Assembly: GCA_900112915.1 (NCBI GenBank) | Contig: FONK01000003.1 | Coordinates: forward strand, 62,001-126,000 | DNA length: 64,000 bases | Direction: 5' to 3' | Origin: Peptostreptococcaceae bacterium pGA-8 | GTDB taxonomy: Bacteria > Bacillota > Clostridia > Peptostreptococcales > Anaerovoracaceae | Shown here: one piece after another, positions 45,477 through 52,884 of the stretch | Position numbering within the stretch: the stretch's first letter is position 1 | How the letters are laid out: every line of letters begins with the position of its first letter | Translations under genes and position numbers: made by a program | Notes under the pieces: generated by a model | The model's input: only the letters and a program-made list of their open reading frames with translations | Databases searched by the model: none | What the model was told of the DNA's origin: nothing

Positions 45477-47561
45477 ATGGAAGAAGTTAAATTTCAGTAT
45501 GGAACCAGAAGGGTTTTGGAGCCTGAGCATGTTTTGCCTACATCGGCGTGGCGACTGGACAACAGTCGCAAGATACATGAAGATGAAATAAGAGTAGATA
45601 TTAAAAAAATTCATATAGAAGGAACCAGCTTTAAACAAATCTGTATGGAGGCCAACAATAATGAAGAAAAAATCAAGCAGAGGATTATTGATATTGTCAT
45701 TAGAAGAGGAAAGCTACATAACCCCGTAACGGATACGGGAGGACTCTTTTCGGGAGTTGTTTCTCAGGTCGGTAGAAGCTTCAATAACAAAAAAGCTTTC
45801 AAGCAGGGGGACTCTGTAGTGTGCAATGCCAGCCTTGCCAGTGTGCCGATTTATCTGGATAAGGTTGTGTCCATCGACAGAGCCTTTGGACAGATTGATG
45901 TTGAAGGCTATGCAATTTTAACGGAAGAAATCCCCTTGGTAAGGATGCCGGAGGGAGTACCGACAAACCTGCTTTTATTTACCTTCAATGAGTCGGGAAC
46001 TTTGTATAGAATAAGTACAACTGCTGTAGGAAAGAGAAAATTCCTTATAGTTGGAAATAATCTGCTTTCCAATCTTTTGTTCGGCTATGCAGTTAGAAAG
46101 GTTGCAAGAGAAGACGCTGAGGTAGTGTGCCTTCTGGACAAAAAAACCGACATGGTCTTGCGGGGAGAGTCCATAAGTCAGCTCATAAAGCTGGTGTTTT
46201 CGGAGGTCCATTATGTGGACATTCTAAAGCCGATGGAATGCCTCAAGGGTTTGCGGGCGGATTCTTTGTTCGATGTCAGTATTAACTGCGCTGACATACC
46301 CGGTGCGGAGACGATTAATATCTTGGCTACAAAGAGTGGTGGAACTGTTGTTTTTGCAAATTTAATTAACAACTACAACATTGCCCTGTATATTACCGAG
46401 TCCATATCGAGGCAGCTGGATATCAGGTCTGCTGATGGATATCTTGAGGCTTACGATGATTTTGACATTGAGCTTGTTAAGGATTTGATGCCCTATATTG
46501 AGGGGGCAAGTACCGCTAATTTAACTGTAGACGATGACCCGGCATATCCTATTAACAGGCAGACCAGGCTACAGGAGGCCAGCGGACAAAGAAAAAGCTT
46601 GCTGGAAGATTTTATTTGTGAGAGCAGGGCTATGGCGGCGGTTTTGGACGAAATTCTCACTGTGAGCAAGTATGACTGCAACGTGCTTATAACGGGAGAA
46701 ACCGGCGTTGGGAAGGAAAAGGTCGCCAATCTTATCCATAAGAACAGCAATAGAAAGATGCATCCCTTTGTTAAGGTCAATTGTGCGTCTATAGCGCCTA
46801 CGCTTATTGAGTCGGAGTTTTTCGGATATGATAAGGGAGCCTTCACCGGAGCCAATGAGAAGGGAAAGAAGGGTTTCTTTGAACTGGCTGACAACGGAAC
46901 TATATTCCTTGATGAAATCGGTGAGCTTTCTCCGGACATGCAGGCCAAGCTGCTAAGGGTAATTCAGGATGGTGAGTTCTTCCGAGTCGGAGGGACGGTA
47001 CCTATTAAAACTAATGTCAGAATTTTGTCGGCAACTAACAGGGAGCTGGAGGATTTTATTGAAGAGGGGCTCTTCAGGAGAGATTTGTATTACAGATTAA
47101 ATGTAGTGAGGATCAGAGTGCCTAATCTTGAAGAAAGAACGGGGGATATACCTGCCCTGGTCAGATTTTTCCTTGATAAGTATAATCGCAAGTTTGAAAT
47201 CAATAGGACTATGGATGACGATGCCATAGAATATTTGAAGCAATGCGATTGGCCGGGAAATATTCGAGAATTAGAAAATGTAGTACAAAGACTTATGATT
47301 TCTGCAACCGGTGAAAATATAAATCTGCTGGACATTATGAAGGAGCTTCATTCCGATGTGTTTGAGGTATCTCCTGTTAATAATCACGATGACAGCGGAC
47401 CTACCGGGCAGGTGATGGATTTGGAGAAAATGGTATCAAATTTCGAGAAAAATATACTGAAGCATGCCTGCGATCAGTTTGGCTCTACAAGGAAGGTTGC
47501 CAAGGCTGTAGGTATTTCTCAGACCCAACTGGTTAGAAAGAAGAAGAAGTATGGGATTTAA
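45477..47561 (+). CDS. Sigma-54-dependent activator with a degenerate Kdd enzyme as sensor domain
   Basis: 694 residues in three parts. Residues 1-350 align by eye with the neighbouring dehydrogenase Kdd (YGTRRVLEPEHVLP against YGTHRVISPKGVLP; then GKLHNPVTDTGGLFSGVVSQVG, and the Ile-Asp-Val-Glu-Gly segment). The NAD-binding loop GGGGKSG of Kdd is replaced by VGNNLLSN (about 189-199), so catalysis is probably lost. Residues about 370-600 are the AAA+ domain: Walker A GETGVGKE (407-414), GAFTGA (454-459) for sigma-54 contact, then FLDEIGEL. The C-terminus (about 650-694) is a Fis-type HTH (STRKVAKAVGISQTQLVRKK). It is divergent from kal and upstream of kdd. I infer that it senses a 3,5-diaminohexanoate-type intermediate. 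Confidence 0.9.
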   Translation: MEEVKFQYGTRRVLEPEHVLPTSAWRLDNSRKIHEDEIRVDIKKIHIEGTSFKQICMEANNNEEKIKQRIIDIVIRRGKLHNPVTDTGGLFSGVVSQVGRSFNNKKAFKQGDSVVCNASLASVPIYLDKVVSIDRAFGQIDVEGYAILTEEIPLVRMPEGVPTNLLLFTFNESGTLYRISTTAVGKRKFLIVGNNLLSNLLFGYAVRKVAREDAEVVCLLDKKTDMVLRGESISQLIKLVFSEVHYVDILKPMECLKGLRADSLFDVSINCADIPGAETINILATKSGGTVVFANLINNYNIALYITESISRQLDIRSADGYLEAYDDFDIELVKDLMPYIEGASTANLTVDDDPAYPINRQTRLQEASGQRKSLLEDFICESRAMAAVLDEILTVSKYDCNVLITGETGVGKEKVANLIHKNSNRKMHPFVKVNCASIAPTLIESEFFGYDKGAFTGANEKGKKGFFELADNGTIFLDEIGELSPDMQAKLLRVIQDGEFFRVGGTVPIKTNVRILSATNRELEDFIEEGLFRRDLYYRLNVVRIRVPNLEERTGDIPALVRFFLDKYNRKFEINRTMDDDAIEYLKQCDWPGNIRELENVVQRLMISATGENINLLDIMKELHSDVFEVSPVNNHDDSGPTGQVMDLEKMVSNFEKNILKHACDQFGSTRKVAKAVGISQTQLVRKKKKYGI

Positions 47562-47596
47562 CGGAGCTGATTGAAATGGCGTTGCCGCACGAGGGT

Positions 47597-47643
47597 GAAA
47601 CTAAAACGGTTCACATATAAAACGAGTGAAACTAAAACGGTTC
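47597..47643 (+). promoter_or_regulatory. Paired upstream activator sites before kdd1
   Basis: Two near-identical sites, GAAAC-TAAAAC-GGTTC, at 47597-47612 and 47628-47643. Their centres are 31 bp apart, about three helical turns, so both lie on the same DNA face. They sit about 270-310 bp upstream of the -24/-12 promoter, a normal enhancer distance. Confidence 0.65.
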
Positions 47644-47724
47644 GACAAACTGTAAGATTTTCCGGCTGCGATAGTATATTGACACGACATTCTGTGGCGA
47701 ACAAAGAATGACGGTATAAAATTA

Positions 47725-47757
47725 AAAAGTCCTGAGAAGTGTTTTCTCGGGACTTTT
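47725..47757 (+). terminator. Terminator after the activator gene
   Basis: A 14-bp stem with one G-T pair (AAAAGTCCTGAGAA 47725-47738, TTCTCGGGACTTTT 47744-47757), then TATTG. The 457-bp gap 47562-48018 holds the two activator sites, this terminator and the sigma-54 promoter, and no gene. Confidence 0.75.
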
Positions 47758-47907
47758 ATTGTAGATGTTTTGGCACTGAATGCACTGGAAAAGCTGGAAT
47801 TTAGAATTTTAACGCCAGTGTTTATGATGATGAGCCATTAAATTTAGACTAAGAATTTGCTTGGGACTGCAAATTCTTTGTGTGGAACAGCCGCACTGAC
47901 AAAAAGT

Positions 47908-47923
47908 TGGAATGATTCTTGCT
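47908..47923 (+). promoter_or_regulatory. Sigma-54 (-24/-12) promoter for kdd1
   Basis: TGGAATG-ATTC-TTGCT: the invariant GG (47909-47910) and GC (47921-47922) are at the exact 12-bp spacing. Transcription would begin near 47934, 85 bases before the kdd1 ATG. Confidence 0.65.
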
Positions 47924-48018
47924 AATTATAAATTGTTGGTAAAAATACAACGGAGGCCACCACCTCGATGTGGCGGTCTCGGTAAAAATTATATTTTATA
48001 TTACAGGAGGAATTATTT

Positions 48019-49059
48019 ATGACTAATTACAGAAAAGGAAATCCGTTAGGAACTCACAGAGTTGTAAGCCCGAAGGGAGTGCTTCCGCAGCCTGCTGACA
48101 TTCTTGACAATGACGAACGCATTTATGATAACGAGGTTGCCATTGATGTGCAGACCTTAAATATAGACTCGGCTTCATTTACTGAAATTGAAAGAAGAGC
48201 CGGCGGTGATGTTGAAAAAATCAAAGAAATTATGATGGACATCGTCGAAAAAACAGGTAAGCACAAGAATCCTTGGACCGGCTCCGGCGGAATGCTTATC
48301 GGAACTGTTAAGGAAATCGGGCCTAACTATAAAGGAGAACTTAAGGTCGGTGACAAAATCGCCACCCTGGTTTCACTGTCACTTACACCGTTGGTAATTG
48401 ACGAAATTCTTGAAATCAGACAGGAGATTGACCAGGTAGACATTAAGGGTACTGCTATTTTGTTTGAAAGCGGAATTTATTCAATTCTTCCGGATGATAT
48501 TCCTCAGAACCTTGCGCTGTCTGTACTTGACGTAGCAGGTGCCCCTGCTCAGACTGCAAAAATTGTAAAGCCGGGCGACACCGTAGTCGTTCTGGGCGGC
48601 GGCGGAAAGAGCGGAATGCTTTGCTGCGTACAGGCTAAGAAGGAAGCCGGAATCAACGGTAAGGTAATCTGCGTCGACGGCTTTGACGCTTCAATCGAGA
48701 GAGCTAAGAGTGTAGATGCCGCTGATGAGTACATCGTAGGAAATGCAACTGATGCGGTTGGTCTTTTCAATCAGATCAGCGAATTAACAGGTGGAGCTTT
48801 AGCTGATGTGGTTATCAATGTAGTTAATATTCCTAACACTGAGATGGCAAGCATTATGCTTTGTAAGGATAACGGAATGGTTTACTTCTTCTCTATGGCT
48901 TCAGATTTCACCAAGGCAGCTCTGGGTGCTGAAGGTGTGGGCAAGGATATTAACATGCTTGTTGGAAATGGATATACTAAGGGTCATGCAAATGTTGCGC
49001 TCCAGGTTCTCAGAGAAAATGAAAAAATTAGAGAGCTGTTTGCAAAGCTTTATGCGTAA
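48019..49059 (+). CDS. kdd: L-erythro-3,5-diaminohexanoate dehydrogenase, copy 1
   Basis: NAD-dependent enzyme oxidatively deaminating 3,5-diaminohexanoate to 5-amino-3-oxohexanoate, the third step of lysine fermentation. 346 residues with GTHRVVSPKGVLPQPAD, GKHKNPWTGSGGMLIGTVKEIG, Rossmann loop VLGGGGKSGMLC and VVINVVNIPNTEMASI. It is roughly three-quarters identical to copy 2 by eye; the N-terminal CPYGTHR of copy 2 is NPLGTHR here. ACAGGAGG precedes the ATG. Driven by a sigma-54 promoter with paired upstream sites. Confidence 0.92.
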   Translation: MTNYRKGNPLGTHRVVSPKGVLPQPADILDNDERIYDNEVAIDVQTLNIDSASFTEIERRAGGDVEKIKEIMMDIVEKTGKHKNPWTGSGGMLIGTVKEIGPNYKGELKVGDKIATLVSLSLTPLVIDEILEIRQEIDQVDIKGTAILFESGIYSILPDDIPQNLALSVLDVAGAPAQTAKIVKPGDTVVVLGGGGKSGMLCCVQAKKEAGINGKVICVDGFDASIERAKSVDAADEYIVGNATDAVGLFNQISELTGGALADVVINVVNIPNTEMASIMLCKDNGMVYFFSMASDFTKAALGAEGVGKDINMLVGNGYTKGHANVALQVLRENEKIRELFAKLYA

Positions 49060-49129
49060 AAACTGATTATAAAGTTTCTTTTAGTCGACTAAGGCAGCGG
49101 ATAAGGCAGCGGAGGGACAACTCCAATGT

Positions 49130-49145
49130 GAACCTAAAACGGTTC
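49130..49145. promoter_or_regulatory. GAACC-N6-GGTTC operator between the kdd copies
   Basis: Perfect palindrome arms (GAACC-TAAAAC-GGTTC). It lies about 55 bp upstream of a sigma-70-like -35 box; no correctly spaced -24/-12 element was found in this 240-bp gap, so its role here may differ from that before kdd1. A short direct repeat (AAGGCAGCGG, 49091 and about 49103) lies just upstream. Confidence 0.55.
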
Positions 49146-49199
49146 GGTTGTTATTTTTTTAATAATACTAGAAATGTTATATAAGTCATTACTGGACAC

Positions 49200-49226
49200 T
49201 TGACTATAATAATCATATAATATACT
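49200..49226 (+). promoter_or_regulatory. Possible sigma-70-type promoter for kdd2
   Basis: TTGACT (49200-49205) and TATACT (49221-49226) with a rather short 15-bp spacer. Other AT-rich -10 choices exist nearby. Confidence 0.35.
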
Positions 49227-49299
49227 TAGAAAAAGATGGGCTTGGCTCATCAACCAAAACAAATATTAAAGAATTAAGTAATTTGGGAGGAAAATAATT

Positions 49300-50331
49300 A
49301 TGAAAAAAGGATGCCCTTACGGAACACACAGAGTAATTTCACCAAAGGGAGTACTACCACAGCCGGCAGATGTTATTGATAACACTATGGAAATCTATGA
49401 TAACGAGGTTCTTATTGATGTTAAAACTTTAAACATCGACTCAGCTTCATTCACTGAAATCGAAAGAAGAGCAGGCGGAGAGGTTGAAGAAATCAAGAAG
49501 ATCATGCTTGGTATCGTAGAAAAAGCTGGAAAGCACAAGAATCCTTGGACCGGTTCAGGCGGAATGCTTATCGGTACAGTTAAGGAAATCGGTGACAACT
49601 ATGAAGGAGATCTTAAGGTTGGAGATAAAATCGCTACACTGGTTTCCCTATCACTTACACCGCTTGTAATTGAAGAAATTCTTGAAGTAAGACCTGACAT
49701 TGACCAGGTTGACATCAAGGGTCAGGCTATCCTGTTCCAGAGCGGAATCTATGCAAAGCTTCCTGAAGATATGCCGGAAGGACTTGCTCTTTCAGCTCTT
49801 GACGTAGCAGGTGCTCCTGCTCAGACTGCTAAGCTGGTTAAACCCGGACAGACTGTTCTGGTTATCGGCGGCGGCGGAAAGTCCGGACTTCTTTGTCTAT
49901 ACGAAGCAAAGAAGAGAGCCGGCGTAACAGGCAAGGTAATCTGTGCTGCAGGTTCACAGAAATCAGAAGACAGAGCAAGAAAGCTGAACTTGGCTGACGA
50001 ATACTTCCATCTGGATGCTACTGATGCTGTTGGAATGTACAACAAGATCGTAGAGCTTACAAATGGTGAACTTTGCGACCTTGTAATCAACAACGTTAAC
50101 ATTGAAAACACAGAAATGGCTTCAATCCTTGCTTGTAAGGATGACGGTCTTGTATACTTCTTCTCAATGGCAACAAGCTTCACAAAGGCAGCTCTTGGTG
50201 CAGAAGGCGTAGGTAAAGACGTTAATATGATTATCGGTAACGGATACACTAAGGGTCACGCTGAGATCACTCTACAGTGCTTAAGAGAGCATGAAGGCCT
50301 AAGAAACCTATTCCAGGAAATGTACGCATAA
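49300..50331 (+). CDS. kdd: L-erythro-3,5-diaminohexanoate dehydrogenase, copy 2
   Basis: 343 residues, starting MKKGCPYGTHRVISPKGVLP as in characterised Kdd proteins. Contains GKHKNPWTGSGGMLIG, Rossmann loop VIGGGGKSGLLC, and INNVNIENTEMASI. Its codon use is more biased (frequent AAG, CTT, GAA) than copy 1, as in highly expressed genes such as kamA. GGGAGG precedes the ATG. A hairpin separates it from kamA. Of the two copies this looks like the main catabolic enzyme; copy 1 may be induced under other conditions. Confidence 0.94.
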   Translation: MKKGCPYGTHRVISPKGVLPQPADVIDNTMEIYDNEVLIDVKTLNIDSASFTEIERRAGGEVEEIKKIMLGIVEKAGKHKNPWTGSGGMLIGTVKEIGDNYEGDLKVGDKIATLVSLSLTPLVIEEILEVRPDIDQVDIKGQAILFQSGIYAKLPEDMPEGLALSALDVAGAPAQTAKLVKPGQTVLVIGGGGKSGLLCLYEAKKRAGVTGKVICAAGSQKSEDRARKLNLADEYFHLDATDAVGMYNKIVELTNGELCDLVINNVNIENTEMASILACKDDGLVYFFSMATSFTKAALGAEGVGKDVNMIIGNGYTKGHAEITLQCLREHEGLRNLFQEMYA

Positions 50332-50376
50332 TTTAAATATTGAAATTTCCGGTAGGTAATATTTAATTGAAAAATT

Positions 50377-50408
50377 CCCACAGGAGCTTCGATACAGGCT
50401 TCTGTGGG
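50377..50408 (+). terminator. Hairpin between kdd2 and kamA
   Basis: An 11-bp stem with one G-T pair (CCCACAGGAGC 50377-50387, GCTTCTGTGGG 50398-50408) followed by ATAAAAATTGT. The weak U-run makes partial read-through into kamA likely. Confidence 0.55.
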
Positions 50409-50495
50409 ATAAAAATTGTAAAATACAGAAGTTTGTTAATAACTTGGATATTATTTAAACACTTCATTCATTTTTTATTTTAAGGAGATATAATA

Positions 50496-51755
50496 ATGGC
50501 TATTAGAAATTGGAAAGACATTCCTTTGTTTAAGGATGTAACTGATGAACAGTGGAATGACTGGCATTGGCAGGTTTCACACAGATTATCGACTGTTGAA
50601 GATATCTGCAAGGTAGTTAACCTGACAGAAGAAGAAAAAGCTGACATCGAGAAGGTAATGGACGGATTCAGAGTAGGAATCACTCCTTACTATGCTTCAC
50701 TTATGGATCCGGACGATCCTACAGATCCTGTAAGAATGCAGGCTGTACCTACAATCTTAGAAATGCACAGATCAGAGGCTGACGATGCAGACCCTCTTCA
50801 CGAGGATGCTGACTCTCCGGCTCCGGGACTGACTCACAGATATCCTGACAGAGTTCTGTTCTTAATCACTGACCAGTGCTCAATGTACTGCAGACACTGC
50901 ACAAGAAGAAGACTTGCCGGTGAAACTGATGGAGCTAGATCAAGAGAAGATATCGATGCATGTATTGCATACATCAAGAGAACACCTGAGGTAAGAGACG
51001 TACTTCTTTCAGGTGGAGACGCTCTTCTGGTTGAAGACGATACTCTTGAATACATCATCAGCGAACTGAGAAAGATTCCTCATGTAGAAATCGTAAGAAT
51101 CGGTTCAAGAGTTCCTGTTGTAATGCCGATGAGAATAACTGACAAATTGGTTAACATGCTTAAGAAGTATCACCCAATTTGGCTAAACACTCACTTCAAC
51201 CACCCACAGGAAATGACTGACACAGCAAGAGAAGCTTTAAGAAAGCTTGCTGATGCAGGTATTCCTCTAGGAAACCAGTCAGTACTTCTGAGAGGTATTA
51301 ACGATGACAAGACTATCATGATGGACCTTGTTCACGAATTGGCAATGAACAGAGTAAGACCTTACTACATCTACATCTGTGACCTGTCCGTTGGTATTGA
51401 GCACTTCAGAACTACAATGGCTAAGGGTCTGGAAATCATGGAAGGTCTAAGAGGGCACACTTCCGGATACTGCGTTCCTACATTTGTAATCGACGCTCCT
51501 GGTGGTGGCGGAAAGACTCCGGTAATGCCTCAGTATGTAATTTCACAGACTCCTGATAAGATTATTCTTAGAAACTACGAGGGTGTTATTACTACTTACA
51601 CTCAGCCACATCTTCCTGATGTTAAGTGCAACTTCAACTACAGAAACGGTAGAGAAGCTATCAAGGTTTCCGGTGTATCAGCTCTTGGCGAAGGCCTGCA
51701 GATAAAGTCAATGGAACCGGCTCATCTGGCTAGACACGAAAGAAATAAGCACTAG
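50496..51755 (+). CDS. kamA: L-lysine 2,3-aminomutase
   Basis: Radical-SAM, PLP-dependent enzyme making L-beta-lysine, first step of the pathway. 419 residues with the cluster motif CSMYCRHC (Cys 128, 132, 135), LLSGGDALLVEDD, RIGSRVPVVMPMRIT, and the PLP-lysine segment DAPGGGGKTPV. DCSVGIEHFRTT-like DLSVGIEHFRTT supports the lysine (not glutamate or arginine) group. AAGGAGATATAATA precedes the ATG. The codon bias suggests strong expression. A perfect 13-bp hairpin follows. Confidence 0.97.
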   Translation: MAIRNWKDIPLFKDVTDEQWNDWHWQVSHRLSTVEDICKVVNLTEEEKADIEKVMDGFRVGITPYYASLMDPDDPTDPVRMQAVPTILEMHRSEADDADPLHEDADSPAPGLTHRYPDRVLFLITDQCSMYCRHCTRRRLAGETDGARSREDIDACIAYIKRTPEVRDVLLSGGDALLVEDDTLEYIISELRKIPHVEIVRIGSRVPVVMPMRITDKLVNMLKKYHPIWLNTHFNHPQEMTDTAREALRKLADAGIPLGNQSVLLRGINDDKTIMMDLVHELAMNRVRPYYIYICDLSVGIEHFRTTMAKGLEIMEGLRGHTSGYCVPTFVIDAPGGGGKTPVMPQYVISQTPDKIILRNYEGVITTYTQPHLPDVKCNFNYRNGREAIKVSGVSALGEGLQIKSMEPAHLARHERNKH

Positions 51756-51766
51756 TTGCATGATTT

Positions 51767-51796
51767 GTACCTATAGGGGTTTTCCCCTATAGGTAC
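51767..51796. terminator. Perfect hairpin between kamA and kamB
   Basis: GTACCTATAGGGG (51767-51779), TTTT loop, CCCCTATAGGTAC (51784-51796): 13 bp without mismatch, with no following T-run. It is more likely a 3'-end stabiliser or processing/attenuation element than a full terminator, since kamB-E need transcription and no promoter is obvious behind it. Confidence 0.7.
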
Positions 51797-51862
51797 ACTT
51801 ATCTAGAATGTGAGTTAACAGGATTAGAAAATATTGAACGAGCTGGTATTTAAGGATTTGCT

Positions 51863-52882
51863 ATGGGATTGCTTTACGATTTATCAAAAAAATATAAGAC
51901 ATTATCCATTGTAGGAATGTCCAAAAATGCCGGAAAAACCACAGCCCTCAATTTTTTACTTGAGGAGGCAATGGACGAAGGCATAAGACTTGGGGTTACT
52001 TCTACAGGAAGAGATGGAGAAACTCAGGACCTGGTTACAGGAACTGAGAAGCCGAGAGTTTACCTTGATGTAGATACTCTTGTGGCTGTTCCGGCCTTTC
52101 TGTACGATTTATCTGATGCAGGTCTGGAGGTGGTCATGAGAACCAATTACTCTACGGCCATAGGAACCTTGCTCATATGTCGAGTAAAGGAAGCGGGTTA
52201 TGTACAGGTTGCAGGACCTGTAATAAATGCAGAACAGAAAAAACTTTGCCAGGATATGTTAAATATCGGATGTGACCTGGTAATGATAGACGGAGCTATT
52301 GACAGAAAAACAATTGCTTCACCGGATACATCCGATGCCATAATTCTTGCTACGGGAGCTGTAATTTCCAGAAAAATGGACAAAATGGTTGAGGAAACCG
52401 CCCATGTAGTGAGACTATACTCCACTGACGAGCTGGAAGATGGCTTGTACAGGACAGCTATAGAAGAAAATAACTTTGATGATAAGATTATGCTCATAAA
52501 TGAAAAGGGCGAAGTTACCAAGCTGGATTTAGTGACCGGTCTTGGAGCGGCAAGGCATATAGATGAAGCTATTAAAGAGGATACAAGGATTGTCTATATT
52601 CCGGGAGCCTTTACAAACAGCGTAATTGTAGATATTGGGACCAAGAAATTGAGACAAGTTAAATTTGTCCTTAAGGATCCTACAAAAATATTCATCAATC
52701 CTATGGATTGGGGCAAGCTAAGAAAAAGAGGATTTAGGCTTTCAGTGCTTAAGAAAATTAAGATAGCATTGATAACCGTTAATCCATGGTCACCATCAGG
52801 ATATGTCTTTGATAATAGACTTTTGCTTGAAGAAATGCAGAAGGCTATTCCTGATATACCTGTAATAGACGTAAGGATGTAG
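51863..52882 (+). CDS. kamB: KamB, predicted lysine 5,6-aminomutase reactivase subunit
   Basis: 339 residues. A P-loop GMSKNAGKTT (about 18-27) near the N-terminus and DLVMIDGAIDRKTIASPDTSDAIILATGA suggest a G3E/dethiobiotin-synthetase-like NTPase. The gene lies between kamA and kamC in known lysine clusters; KamB/KamC are annotated as the factor that reactivates the B12-dependent mutase after cofactor damage. It starts 107 bp after kamA and 2 bp before kamC. Confidence 0.85.
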   Translation: MGLLYDLSKKYKTLSIVGMSKNAGKTTALNFLLEEAMDEGIRLGVTSTGRDGETQDLVTGTEKPRVYLDVDTLVAVPAFLYDLSDAGLEVVMRTNYSTAIGTLLICRVKEAGYVQVAGPVINAEQKKLCQDMLNIGCDLVMIDGAIDRKTIASPDTSDAIILATGAVISRKMDKMVEETAHVVRLYSTDELEDGLYRTAIEENNFDDKIMLINEKGEVTKLDLVTGLGAARHIDEAIKEDTRIVYIPGAFTNSVIVDIGTKKLRQVKFVLKDPTKIFINPMDWGKLRKRGFRLSVLKKIKIALITVNPWSPSGYVFDNRLLLEEMQKAIPDIPVIDVRM

Positions 52883-52884
52883 TC

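Noticed and set aside
47771-47784. TGGCACTGAATGCA as a sigma-54 promoter before kdd1
   Set aside because: GG-to-GC spacing is 10 bp and not 12; the element at 47908-47923 has exact spacing and a better position.
50332-50495. Lysine or cobalamin riboswitch before kamA
   Set aside because: The 164-bp gap contains a simple terminator-like hairpin but no B12-box or lysine-aptamer blocks that I can recognise.
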